46,787 nucleotides of DNA from NCBI GenBank assembly GCA_944332185.1, contig CALVJJ010000009.1, positions 1-46,787 of the forward strand, in the 5' to 3' direction. Below the pieces are notes generated by a model. The model saw only the letters and a list, made by a program, of their open reading frames with translations. It was not told where the DNA came from and ran no database searches. The position numbers and the translations under genes are program-made. Below, piece by piece: positions 34,549 to 43,282 of the stretch. This stretch comes from an uncultured Clostridia bacterium (GTDB lineage Bacteria > Bacillota > Clostridia > Christensenellales > UBA1242). The stretch's first letter is position 1; every line of letters begins with the position of its first letter.

Positions 34549-34577
34549 TTGACATCATGCTGGTATCATGGTATACT
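34549..34577 (+). promoter_or_regulatory. Promoter of the 342-aa YDNFYDL protein gene
   Basis: Consensus TTGACA, 17 bp, TATACT; the longer open frame begins inside it, which fixes the start at 34610. Confidence 0.85.
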
Positions 34578-34609
34578 ATGATAGAGAAAAAAAGAAGGAG
34601 AATCAAGGT

Positions 34610-35638
34610 ATGAAAAATAAAACAAACATCATTGTAGTCATTATGTTGCTTGTCATTGGTGTTGTTTTTGGTTTTTCTTTAGAGATGAAGAATTTTCGAC
34701 TAGAAGAGCAAGATGCTGCTTATAAAGAAAATTGGGAAAATACGCTTGACAACTACGATCAATCCATTGTGGAAGACAATATCCATACTGGCAACGATGA
34801 TAACAAACCAAGTATTGGTCAATATGATAATTTTTATGATTTGATAGAATATGCTAATTCTACGATTGCAAAAAGCAAATCACTTTCTTCTGAAGCCAAT
34901 GGGAATATTCATGCAGTGATTACAAAAAGTGGTCTAATTAGTGCAGGCATGAGTTCAGCCATGGTCAATATGATACCGGGCAATGGCATGGAATTGGATG
35001 ATGTGATTAAGTTTGTGGCTAAAAAAGATAAAATGGGGAATCGATATTTTGGACTTGGATTCCATGGAGAATTGCCAAGTTATGCACAAAACCTCAATAT
35101 TCCAAATCGTCTCAATGTGGCACATTACTTTGATGGAATGCAATACTATGTAGGGGAAAGTAAAGATATTCGTGTGGAACAAAACTGCGATCCTTATGTA
35201 GATCAATTCCGTCCAATGAATTATGATGAATATATGCAAGATTATTACAATGATATTGGAGATCTATTCTATACATTGAATCAAGATACTGTATCCAGTG
35301 AGTGTATTGATTATTTTATGACACCAACTTCTCCAAAAGATGGGTATGAAGTAAGATTGACTTTAACGGGAGAATCTTTACAAAAAGCAACGGAAAAAGT
35401 GGACAAACAACACAAACTACTTCTTGCTTTTGCAGACTATAGTCATCATAATAGTTTGACGTTGACATTGAGTTTTACGTATACTGGGGAATTAACCAAG
35501 ATGGTAGTCAAAGAGAATTTTGATACAAAATATGCCGTTCTTGGAATCAATGCACCTATCAATGTAGAATTTCAATTCACCCAAACATTTAATTATAAGT
35601 ACTCTAGTTTGATAGACATGAGTCCTGTGCAAGCATAA
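34610..35638 (+). CDS. Membrane-anchored protein, YDNFYDL family member 1, 342 aa
   Basis: Not recognised, but clearly related to the gene at 38536-39501 on the other strand. Membrane helix at residues 6-24, then a segment YKEN...NYDQS, a spacer, and YDNFYDL at 72-78 followed by S-L-S-S-x-x-x-x-N-I-H-A. The remaining 250 residues are beta-rich and lie outside the cell. Start at MKNKTN from AAGGAG and the promoter. Own promoter and terminator. Confidence 0.75.
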   Translation: MKNKTNIIVVIMLLVIGVVFGFSLEMKNFRLEEQDAAYKENWENTLDNYDQSIVEDNIHTGNDDNKPSIGQYDNFYDLIEYANSTIAKSKSLSSEANGNIHAVITKSGLISAGMSSAMVNMIPGNGMELDDVIKFVAKKDKMGNRYFGLGFHGELPSYAQNLNIPNRLNVAHYFDGMQYYVGESKDIRVEQNCDPYVDQFRPMNYDEYMQDYYNDIGDLFYTLNQDTVSSECIDYFMTPTSPKDGYEVRLTLTGESLQKATEKVDKQHKLLLAFADYSHHNSLTLTLSFTYTGELTKMVVKENFDTKYAVLGINAPINVEFQFTQTFNYKYSSLIDMSPVQA

Positions 35639-35642
35639 AGAT

Positions 35643-35675
35643 AAAAAAAGACTAGCAAAATGCTAGTCTTTTTTA
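35643..35675. terminator. Terminator after the 342-aa gene
   Basis: AAAAAGACTAGCA, AAA, TGCTAGTCTTTTT stem with T-run; may also stop ychF from the other side. Confidence 0.85.
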
Positions 35676-35778
35676 TTATGATATCTTGTAGATTTTTTAT
35701 AAAATCATAGTATGGCACTATATGGTATATAGATCCACCTATAAAAACCTTTCATATATCTTTTCATAAAAGAAAAAA

Positions 35779-36870
35779 TTATACATTAAAACGGAAAAGC
35801 ATCACATCGCCATCTTGCACCACGTAGTCTTTTCCTTCAATACGGACTTTCCCTTTTTCTTTAGCTAAAGTATAGCTACCAATGGCTACCAAATCATCAT
35901 AACTAATGACTTCTGCTTTGATGAATCCTTTTTCAAAATCCGAGTGAATTTTGCCTGCCGCTTGTGGACATTTTGTCCCTATTTTGATTGTCCATGCACG
36001 CACTTCTTGTTCGCCAGCTGTTAAGTAACTCATTAGTCCTAAAAGTCTATAACTAGCAAGTATGAGTTGATCAAGTCCACTTTCTTGAAGACCAAGTTCC
36101 GTAGCATATAATTGTCTTTCTTCATCGTCTAGGGTAGACAATTCTTCTTCAATTTTAGCAGAACAAACAATGACTTCATTGTTTTCTTTTTTTGCATACT
36201 CTTTGACTTTTTTCACATAGTCGTTGTCCGGACCACCCACTTCGTTTTCGCTAATATTGGCACAATAGATAATAGGTTTGCTGGTAATTAAAAAATAAGA
36301 TTTGATTCTTTCTTTTTCTTCTTCCGTTGCAGGATAAGCTCTGACAGGTTGTTCATTTTCTAATAAAGCTAATAATTTTTGAAGTAGTTCTGCATCAAGT
36401 GTTGCTTCTTTATCGCCACCTTTACGCATTTTTTCTGCTTTTTCTAGTCTTTTTTGCACACTTTCCAAATCTGCCAAAATGAGTTCTAGATTGATCACAC
36501 TAATATCTCTAATAGGATCAACAGATCCATCAACGTGAATAATTTTTCCATCATCAAAACATCGTACTACATGCACAATAGCATCACATTCTCGAATATG
36601 ACTTAAAAATTTGTTGCCCAGACCTTCACCATGACTTGCCCCTTTGACCAGTCCAGCAATATCGACAAATTCAATGGTAGCAGGAGTGGTTTTTTTCGCA
36701 TGATACATTTGTGTCAAAACGTCCAGTCTTTTATCTGGGACACTGACAATCCCGACATTTGGTTCGATGGTACAAAAAGGATAGTTTTCGCTTGGTATTC
36801 CTTTTTTGGTAATGGCATTAAATAAGGTACTTTTCCCTACATTGGGAAGTCCTACAATTCCTAATTTCAT
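35779..36870 (-). CDS. ychF: Redox-regulated ATPase YchF (OLA1 family)
   Basis: Obg-family P-loop ATPase that binds ribosomes. 363 aa, full length. G1 is GLPNVGKST, the N-terminal IEPNVGIV block and DIAGLVKGASHGEGLGNKFL (G3) are diagnostic; the nucleotide-specificity motif reads YCANISE in place of NKxD, which is what makes YchF prefer ATP. The C-terminal TGS-like domain (GEQEVRAWTIKIGTKCPQAAGKIHSDFEKGFIKAEVI) is complete. AAGGAG upstream. Divergent from uppP. Confidence 0.96.
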   Translation of the reverse strand: MKLGIVGLPNVGKSTLFNAITKKGIPSENYPFCTIEPNVGIVSVPDKRLDVLTQMYHAKKTTPATIEFVDIAGLVKGASHGEGLGNKFLSHIRECDAIVHVVRCFDDGKIIHVDGSVDPIRDISVINLELILADLESVQKRLEKAEKMRKGGDKEATLDAELLQKLLALLENEQPVRAYPATEEEKERIKSYFLITSKPIIYCANISENEVGGPDNDYVKKVKEYAKKENNEVIVCSAKIEEELSTLDDEERQLYATELGLQESGLDQLILASYRLLGLMSYLTAGEQEVRAWTIKIGTKCPQAAGKIHSDFEKGFIKAEVISYDDLVAIGSYTLAKEKGKVRIEGKDYVVQDGDVMLFRFNV

Positions 36871-36970
36871 ATTGACTCCTTTTTCTGCTACTTATTATAC
36901 ACTAAAACTTTATAAAAAACAATTCATGAAAGCATTTTTTTTGGAATATACTATAACTAGGAGAGCAATT

Positions 36971-37780
36971 ATGGTTTGGATTATTTTATGTGTGTTGGCT
37001 ATTGTACAGGGACTAACAGAATTTTTACCCATTAGTTCCAGTGGACATTTAGTGTTGTTGTATCAATGGTTTGGCATTGAAGACCAAACCATTTTGCTTA
37101 GCGTGTTATTACACATAGCTACACTATGTTCTGTCCTTTTATATTACCGAAAAACCATTTGGGAATTGCTGAAACACCCATTTTGCTATACCAATCGATG
37201 TTTGATCGTAGCCACGATCCCAACTGTTGTATTTGTTCTGTTATTTCGTAATATCATTACCTATGCCTTTGGTGGAGATTTTTTATGGTTAGGCTTTCTT
37301 CTTACAGGATTTTTGCTTAGTCTTGCTAGTATGTTAACGAAAAAAGAAGGTATTGTTCCTTACCAAACATATTCCGTAACCAAAATGCCAATAGGGTATC
37401 TAGATGCGATATTGATGGGTATGGGACAAGGGATTGCTTGTTTTCCTGCTGTGAGCCGTTCAGGGACAACCATCGCTACAGGATTATTTTTAGGATTACC
37501 TTCTAGGGTCAGTGTGGATTTTTCTTTTTTAATGTCTATTCCAGTTATTTTAGGATCCTTGTTATTTGAACTGATTGAAAACAAGTTTGTTCTGTATTTA
37601 TCGTATTCTATTCCACAGATATGTGTGGCTTTTCTCATTTGTTTTGTTGTAGGGATTTTTGCCATCAAATTGTTAAAAAATGTGGCACAGAATCACAAAT
37701 TATCTTTATTTTCCAAATATCTTTATACTCTTAGTGCGGTTCTTATTGTCCTACAATTATACCAGATGTTTTTTCGGTAA
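36971..37780 (+). CDS. uppP: Undecaprenyl-diphosphatase
   Basis: Membrane enzyme that dephosphorylates undecaprenyl pyrophosphate to recycle the cell-wall lipid carrier; also called BacA. 269 aa, eight helices. Both catalytic blocks are present: GLTEFLPISSSGHLVL near the N-terminus and CFPAVSRSGTTIATGLFLG in the middle. Start at MVWIIL after AGGAGAG; upstream in-frame ATGs lie in the ychF start region. Works in the same cycle as the dgkA-type kinase at 23084. Confidence 0.95.
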   Translation: MVWIILCVLAIVQGLTEFLPISSSGHLVLLYQWFGIEDQTILLSVLLHIATLCSVLLYYRKTIWELLKHPFCYTNRCLIVATIPTVVFVLLFRNIITYAFGGDFLWLGFLLTGFLLSLASMLTKKEGIVPYQTYSVTKMPIGYLDAILMGMGQGIACFPAVSRSGTTIATGLFLGLPSRVSVDFSFLMSIPVILGSLLFELIENKFVLYLSYSIPQICVAFLICFVVGIFAIKLLKNVAQNHKLSLFSKYLYTLSAVLIVLQLYQMFFR

Positions 37781-37794
37781 ATGATATCGTTTAT

Positions 37795-37823
37795 TTGCAT
37801 TGTATAGTAGGATATGCTATACT
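37795..37823 (+). promoter_or_regulatory. Promoter of lemA
   Basis: TTGCAT, 17 bp, TATACT, 31 bases before the ATG. Confidence 0.7.
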
Positions 37824-37854
37824 GAAAGTGTGAAATAAAAAAGGAGAATGAAAT

Positions 37855-38421
37855 ATGTTAGGATTATGGATTGCACTAGGCGTGATAGCCTTTTTAGTAG
37901 TAGTGGCAGTGATTTATGTGGTAGCTACTTACAATCGATTGATTGGATTAAGAAATACGACAGAAGAGTCTTTTTCTACCATGGACGTCTATATGAAAAA
38001 ACGTTATGATTTGATCCCAAATCTTGTAGAGACCGTCAAAGGATATGCAAAACATGAAAAAGATACCTTGGAAAAAGTGATCCAAGCACGTAATATGGCT
38101 ATGTCTTCCAATAATGTAGAAGAAAAAGCCAAAAATGAAAATATGCTTTCAGGTACTTTAAAATCTTTATTTGCATTATCTGAAAATTATCCAGAACTAA
38201 AAGCTGATACTAATTTTATGGATCTACAACAACAATTAAAACAACTAGAAGAAGAAATTGCACAAAGCAGAAAATATTACAATGCGACAGTGCGTAATCT
38301 CAATAATGTTGTGGATATGTTTCCTTCCAATATCATTGCAAAATGGTTTAAGTTTGAAAGAAAGCCAAGTTTTGAAGTAGATAGCGAAGAAGAAAGAAAG
38401 AATGTAAAAGTACAATTCTAA
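37855..38421 (+). CDS. lemA: LemA family protein
   Basis: 188 aa: one N-terminal membrane helix (residues 4-24) and a long helical domain. YNRLIGLRNTTEESFSTMDVYMKKRYDLIPNLVETVKGYAKHE is the family signature, and NFMDLQQQLKQLEEEIAQSRKYYNATVRNLNN agrees, with YN-x-x-V-x-x-x-N-x-x-x-x-x-F-P-S following. Function of LemA is poorly known; often linked to cell-envelope stress and a neighbouring TPM-domain protein, absent here. Confidence 0.93.
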   Translation: MLGLWIALGVIAFLVVVAVIYVVATYNRLIGLRNTTEESFSTMDVYMKKRYDLIPNLVETVKGYAKHEKDTLEKVIQARNMAMSSNNVEEKAKNENMLSGTLKSLFALSENYPELKADTNFMDLQQQLKQLEEEIAQSRKYYNATVRNLNNVVDMFPSNIIAKWFKFERKPSFEVDSEEERKNVKVQF

Positions 38422-38455
38422 GATGGTTTGAGGTCTATAGAGAGTAATAATCAAC

Positions 38456-38487
38456 AAAAAAGAATAGGAATTTTCCTATTCTTTTTT
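38456..38487. terminator. Bidirectional terminator after lemA
   Basis: AAAAAAGAATAGGAA / TTCCTATTCTTTTTT stem, T-runs on both strands; shared with the convergent 321-aa gene. Confidence 0.85.
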
Positions 38488-38535
38488 ATTTGTTATAGTG
38501 ATAGTATAGGGATATGACTAGAATAGTAGGACTGT

Positions 38536-39501
38536 CTATAAAGATGGTTGAATGGTAAAATCTTCTCCAAAACTATAGAGTGTTTCAGTAATTTGACTAC
38601 TAATATCGACATATCCATTGACATTGATTCCAGATAAAGATACTCTAGCAGCAACATCATAGACAGCTTTGGTAACAACATAATCTTTTCGAATGGTCAG
38701 TGTTACTTGCAATTTTTGAGGTGTGGTAGGACACATATAATTGGTAATAAAATTGACAAAATTGATAAAGTTAATAGAACCAGCCATTTTATCAATAGTA
38801 GCCACAACTGTATATGTTTCGGTATCTTCATTGTACGTAAAAGATTGGACACTTTCTATGGTATTGGAATTGATCGTAAAAAGATTCTTTACAATATTAA
38901 CATTAGGGAATATACTTTCAAATTTGGATTTGGAAGCTGTTCTTACTGGATCATAATATTGTTTGTATTTGTATTCTTGTCTTGTGGCATTATAAAAATA
39001 GGTATTGTAAAAATCTGGCTTATTGCCAATTAATTTTGTAAAAACATCTTTGACAGTAGAATCTGCAAGAACCCCATTGATGTTAAAGAGTTTGTTTCCT
39101 TTTTTATTTTTTGCTCTAGCATAAGATAGATCTGCTGTAGAATCGTACGAAATACCTAAAATATTAGCATGAATATCTACCAGTCCACTAGATAAATATT
39201 TGAATGCCATAGCATTCTGTTCTTGTAGTTCGACAGCATCTGCTAAATCATAAAAATTATCATAGATCACAAGTTGAGATTGATCTGGAGTAGATGGGTT
39301 GGTAATTTGACTATCATTGCTTTGATCAATTTTATCAAAATAATCTTGATATAATTTTGATGTATTTTCTTTATATTGCAAGTCAGCTTTTTCAATGGCT
39401 AATTGTCTGGCACGAAGCCCAAAAGAAAACAATGTGATAAAGCATACGACAGCAAACACGATCATAACATTGATTTTTCTTGATAAACTATTTTTTTTCA
39501 T
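38536..39501 (-). CDS. Membrane-anchored protein, YDNFYDL family member 2, 321 aa
   Basis: Not recognised by name; paralogue of the 34610 gene. Membrane helix at about residues 9-28, then LQYKEN...DKIDQS, and YDNFYDL at 80-86 followed by a L-S-S-G-x-x-D-I-H-A segment, in the same order and nearly the same spacing as in the other copy. The rest is beta-rich and extracytoplasmic. Start at MKKNSL from GAGGATAAT. Confidence 0.75.
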   Translation of the reverse strand: MKKNSLSRKINVMIVFAVVCFITLFSFGLRARQLAIEKADLQYKENTSKLYQDYFDKIDQSNDSQITNPSTPDQSQLVIYDNFYDLADAVELQEQNAMAFKYLSSGLVDIHANILGISYDSTADLSYARAKNKKGNKLFNINGVLADSTVKDVFTKLIGNKPDFYNTYFYNATRQEYKYKQYYDPVRTASKSKFESIFPNVNIVKNLFTINSNTIESVQSFTYNEDTETYTVVATIDKMAGSINFINFVNFITNYMCPTTPQKLQVTLTIRKDYVVTKAVYDVAARVSLSGINVNGYVDISSQITETLYSFGEDFTIQPSL

Positions 39502-39691
39502 ATTATCCTCAATCTTTCTATGGTTATACGAAAAGAACATAGAAAGGTAATGTTTATATTTCTATTTTCATTATATCATATTTAAAACATTTTTCAAGTG
39601 GTATTTCAAAAAAAAATCGGTATTCTAGTCAATCTAGCTAATTGTCTTAAAAATATATATGTGAAAAATCCTATTTGTGTAAATTTTTTCG

Positions 39692-39720
39692 TTGCAAAAT
39701 GGTAAAAAATGGGCTATACT
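39692..39720 (+). promoter_or_regulatory. Promoter of serS
   Basis: TTGCAA, 17 bp, TATACT; about 65-base leader, without T-box elements. Confidence 0.7.
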
Positions 39721-39791
39721 ATTAAGGTAGAATGAAAGTGTGTTTTTCTTATGAAATATAGGGAAAACAAGATAATAAAGGGAGTAACAAT

Positions 39792-41093
39792 ATGTTAGAT
39801 TTAGCACTCATCAAACAAGATCCAAAAGCCATGCAAGATGCTCTTGCGAAAAAAGGTTGCATCGTAGATTTTACAGAACTTTTGGAATGGGACAAACAAA
39901 AAAGAGAATATTTGGGTATTGTGGAAGGATTAAAAGCAAAAAAGAACAAACAATCCTCTTTAATCCCTCAATATAAAAAAGAAGGCAAAGATACAGCTAG
40001 TATTTTTGCAGAAATGAAACAGTTAGGAGAAGAGATTGCACAACTTGATACCAAAGTATCTGATCTAACTAATAAGATTCAAGATTTTATGATCAAACTA
40101 CCAAATAGACCAGATGATGATCTACTTCCTGGTGGAAAAGAAAACAATCGCTATATCCGTGAGTTTGGCAAAAAACCAGAATTTGATTTCCAACCAAAAA
40201 GTCATATTGAATTGGCTCATGATTTGGGACTCATTGATTACGAACGTGGGGTAAAACTAGCAGGGAATGGTAGCTGGATATACCGTGGACTTGGAGCAAG
40301 ACTAGAATGGGCACTACTCAATTTCTTTGTTGATCAACATATTTTAGATGGATATGAATTTGTCCTATTACCACATATGTTGAATTATGCTTGTGGATTA
40401 GGATCTGGTCAATTCCCAAAATTTGAAGATGAAGTATACTGGGTAGATCAAAAAAGTAAAGATAGTAGATTCATGCTTCCTACAGCAGAAACAGCTCTTG
40501 TCAATATGTTTAGTAACGAAGTGATTGATGCTGCTCAATTACCTATGAAATTTGCTGGTTATACTCCATGTTATCGTAGAGAAGCAGGTAGTTATCGTAG
40601 TGAAGAAAGAGGTATGATTCGTGGACACCAATTCAATAAAGTAGAGATGGTGCAATATACAACCAAAGAAAATAGTGATCAAGCTTTTGAAGAATTAGTT
40701 GCCAAAGCAGAACGTATCTTACAAAAATTGGGATTACACTATAAGGTAAGCAAACTTGCTGCAGGAGATTGCAGTGCTAGTATGTGTCGTACTTACGATG
40801 TGGAAATTTGGATTCCAAGTCTTGGTATCTATAAAGAAGTAAGTTCTGCTAGTAATGCACGAGATTATCAAGCTAGAAGAAATAATACCAAATATAGAGA
40901 TCCAAAGACTGGAAAAACAGAATATGTTCACACTTTGAATGCAAGTGGACTTGCTACGAGTAGAGTTTTCCCAGCTCTTTTAGAGCAATATCAAAATGCT
41001 GATGGCAGTGTAACAATTCCAGAAGTTTTAAGACCATATATGGGTGGTCTTACGAAGATTACAAAAGAAGCAAAAGACAAGTATCGTTTTTAA
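39792..41093 (+). CDS. serS: Seryl-tRNA synthetase
   Basis: Charges tRNA-Ser. 433 aa. The N-terminal antiparallel coiled coil that holds the tRNA-Ser long arm spans about residues 27-100. Class II motif 2 is CYRREAGSYRSEERGMIRGHQFNKVEM; motif 3 appears as TLNASGLATSRVFPALLEQYQ (usually NGSGLAVGR). DVEIWIPS and EVSSASNARDYQARR are typical. Ribosome site AAGGGAG. Own promoter; the following gene also has its own. Confidence 0.95.
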   Translation: MLDLALIKQDPKAMQDALAKKGCIVDFTELLEWDKQKREYLGIVEGLKAKKNKQSSLIPQYKKEGKDTASIFAEMKQLGEEIAQLDTKVSDLTNKIQDFMIKLPNRPDDDLLPGGKENNRYIREFGKKPEFDFQPKSHIELAHDLGLIDYERGVKLAGNGSWIYRGLGARLEWALLNFFVDQHILDGYEFVLLPHMLNYACGLGSGQFPKFEDEVYWVDQKSKDSRFMLPTAETALVNMFSNEVIDAAQLPMKFAGYTPCYRREAGSYRSEERGMIRGHQFNKVEMVQYTTKENSDQAFEELVAKAERILQKLGLHYKVSKLAAGDCSASMCRTYDVEIWIPSLGIYKEVSSASNARDYQARRNNTKYRDPKTGKTEYVHTLNASGLATSRVFPALLEQYQNADGSVTIPEVLRPYMGGLTKITKEAKDKYRF

Positions 41094-41104
41094 AAATGCT
41101 GACC

Positions 41105-41133
41105 TTGACAATAGCATAGCCTTATGGTATACT
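41105..41133 (+). promoter_or_regulatory. Promoter of the 41171-43180 gene pair
   Basis: Consensus TTGACA, 17 bp, TATACT, 37 bases before the ATG. Confidence 0.85.
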
Positions 41134-41170
41134 ATGTATAATAAAAATCTCGTATCAAAGGAGAGAAAAA

Positions 41171-42175
41171 ATGGAAAGATACACATATAGATCTGTAACA
41201 GCAAAACCTAAAAAAGCTATTTGGAGAGTATTTCGTAAAATAGGTATAGGGTTTGCAGTAATTGGGGCAGTAGGAGCTGGTGCTTATATAGGAGCAAAGA
41301 CCATGTTTGCACAAGATCAACCAGATATGAATTCTAATGCCATTACTGACCAACCTCATAACAACGATATACCAGAAATTACTCCACCAGAAACACAACC
41401 AAACACTCCAGAAACCAATATAATACCGGGACAAAACGACACAGTGTTTACCGATGTCGATGCGATGAAACTGATGAATTCCGTTTTGCTAGAGTCCTTA
41501 CCAGATAAGGTTTCCACTATCTATCTAGATGGAGACACATTGAGTGTGGACAGTGTCCAAGATGCTTCTGTAGTATGTCTAGATTTTGATGAAAATCGTA
41601 TGATCATGGAATTAGATCTTGACAATCATGGGGAGAGTCAAAATGCATATTATTCCATCAACTTATTAGGTACAAAATATCCAGAAATTAGCACACAATT
41701 AGAAGAAACCTTGACAGCTTGTTGGAGTGGGGAAGAAACCAGTGATCTAGAAAAAACAAAACAAGATATTGAAAACCTTTCTACTATTTTAGGTTCTAGA
41801 CTTGCCCAAACAGATAGAATGACATTAGATCTAAAAGATGAACAAGGCGTGATGATGTCTAACGACACTTATCTAGTAGGAAACAAAAGACTTGGAAGCA
41901 GTCGTTATATCCGTTATTATATGACTGTAGTCAATCCAGGAACAGATCAACAACGTGTGGTAAAATATCAATTAGAATTGGAAAATCTTGCTGGCGATAT
42001 TGAAGCAACCATTGCTACCGAATTATCTAAATTCTTGAATGGCCAAGAGAGTGAACTTTTTACAGCAGACAATGTAGAATATGGTAGTCAATATATGATT
42101 CAAAGTAAAGAAAATATCAACACAAAAGTGAATCATTACCAAACAGAAGATCACCAATATACTTACGAATATTAA
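41171..42175 (+). CDS. Membrane-anchored protein of unknown function, paralogue of its downstream neighbour
   Basis: Not recognised. 334 aa: basic N-terminus, one membrane helix at about residues 25-45 (GIGFAVIGAVGAGAYIGAKTMF), a Pro/Thr/Asn-rich linker to about 95 and a globular extracytoplasmic domain. The domain aligns with the next gene over its C-terminal 200 residues; shared landmarks are a L-D-F/M-D-F strand, the x-L-x-(L/V)-x-x-(E/Q)-x-G turn, T-V-(V/L)-N-P, the (K/L)-Y-Q-(L/I) strand and a S-(K/Q)-(F/Y)-L-x-G-(Q/K)-E end. Ribosome site AAAGGAGAG. Confidence 0.72.
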   Translation: MERYTYRSVTAKPKKAIWRVFRKIGIGFAVIGAVGAGAYIGAKTMFAQDQPDMNSNAITDQPHNNDIPEITPPETQPNTPETNIIPGQNDTVFTDVDAMKLMNSVLLESLPDKVSTIYLDGDTLSVDSVQDASVVCLDFDENRMIMELDLDNHGESQNAYYSINLLGTKYPEISTQLEETLTACWSGEETSDLEKTKQDIENLSTILGSRLAQTDRMTLDLKDEQGVMMSNDTYLVGNKRLGSSRYIRYYMTVVNPGTDQQRVVKYQLELENLAGDIEATIATELSKFLNGQESELFTADNVEYGSQYMIQSKENINTKVNHYQTEDHQYTYEY

Positions 42176-42199
42176 AAACGAAAGTCAAAGGGAAAACAC

Positions 42200-43180
42200 G
42201 TGGAACAATCAAAAAGTTGGGTAAAGATGATTGCTGAAAAACTCATTGTAGCAGGCATCAATTACATTACAAAAGGTGGATATAAGACAGTATTTAAGGA
42301 CAAATCTTTGGCAGAAGTCAAGGAACTTGTCATGACATATTATGATACCGTAGATAGTGTCAGAAGACAAGTAGACTTAAAAATGATGACATTGACACCA
42401 ATGGATTTGACACCAAGGAATGACATAGAAAATGATCCAACCATTTATGAAGAGCAAGATTTGTATATGGATCTGTGTCAGGGAATAAGCAAAGTGATTT
42501 TGCAAGGAGATAAGAACGATAAACGTAATCTTAAGATCAAACCAGATGATCAACTCATAGATATGAAATTACGTTCTATGGATTTTGAAAATGGTGCAGG
42601 AGTAGTGGATTTTGAAAAAGACAAGGAACATTATTCTGTAGCTATTACATTCCCAAAAGGTGGAAAGGAAAACCCAGTATTAGATACCTTGGTAGAAATT
42701 ATTTTGCAATTAAAAGCCAATCAACACAGTATTAGCGAACAGAAAGCAGAAAAAGTAGTACAAGATTTTTGTGGTATGATTACGAAGTGCAAAAGAGTCA
42801 AAGATGTACGATTGCAAGTCACCAATCAAAAAGGTGAAAAAGTAGATCAAACGACACATATTTTAAAATCTATGACAAGAAATAATGCCAAAAATAAAAA
42901 TGTATACTTAATGCAAACTGTACTCAATCCGGATCAAGATGATGCAGAAATTTTACAATACCAAATTAGTTCGGAATTACCATTTAGTAGGAATGAAAAA
43001 AAATATTGTAGTATGATATCTTTTGCTGTATCTCAATATTTACAAGGAAAAGAAAATCATATTCTTAATGATCAAACTGTAGAAAAGTATAAAAATATTG
43101 ATTTGGAAAAACTTTATGAAGCCAATCGAAAATATGCTCATCATCAAGAAAATCAATCCATAGAAGATATGCAAATGTAA
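42200..43180 (+). CDS. Soluble paralogue of the upstream membrane-anchored protein, 326 aa
   Basis: Not recognised. GTG start at MEQSKS, 24 bp after the upstream gene, with AAAGGG as ribosome site. No signal peptide or membrane helix, so it should be cytoplasmic, yet its C-terminal two-thirds match the extracytoplasmic domain of the preceding gene. The lysine-rich N-terminal 80 residues have no counterpart there. The pair is probably co-transcribed from the 41105 promoter. Confidence 0.7.
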   Translation: MEQSKSWVKMIAEKLIVAGINYITKGGYKTVFKDKSLAEVKELVMTYYDTVDSVRRQVDLKMMTLTPMDLTPRNDIENDPTIYEEQDLYMDLCQGISKVILQGDKNDKRNLKIKPDDQLIDMKLRSMDFENGAGVVDFEKDKEHYSVAITFPKGGKENPVLDTLVEIILQLKANQHSISEQKAEKVVQDFCGMITKCKRVKDVRLQVTNQKGEKVDQTTHILKSMTRNNAKNKNVYLMQTVLNPDQDDAEILQYQISSELPFSRNEKKYCSMISFAVSQYLQGKENHILNDQTVEKYKNIDLEKLYEANRKYAHHQENQSIEDMQM

Positions 43181-43211
43181 AAAAACACTAGGATATTTCC
43201 TAGTGTTTTTT
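43179..43211. terminator. Terminator after the paralogue pair
   Basis: AACACTAGGA, TATT region, TCCTAGTGTT stem with A- and T-runs on both sides; may act in both directions. Confidence 0.8.
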
Positions 43212-43282
43212 GTCTTATAGGTGGATCTTTAGCTATGTAGATAAGATATAGGAATAGGAAATGGATCCTAAACCCAATATGC

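Noticed and set aside
39541..39791. Possible T-box leader in front of serS
   Set aside because: No T-box sequence, no specifier stem and no terminator/antiterminator pair; just a promoter with a short leader.
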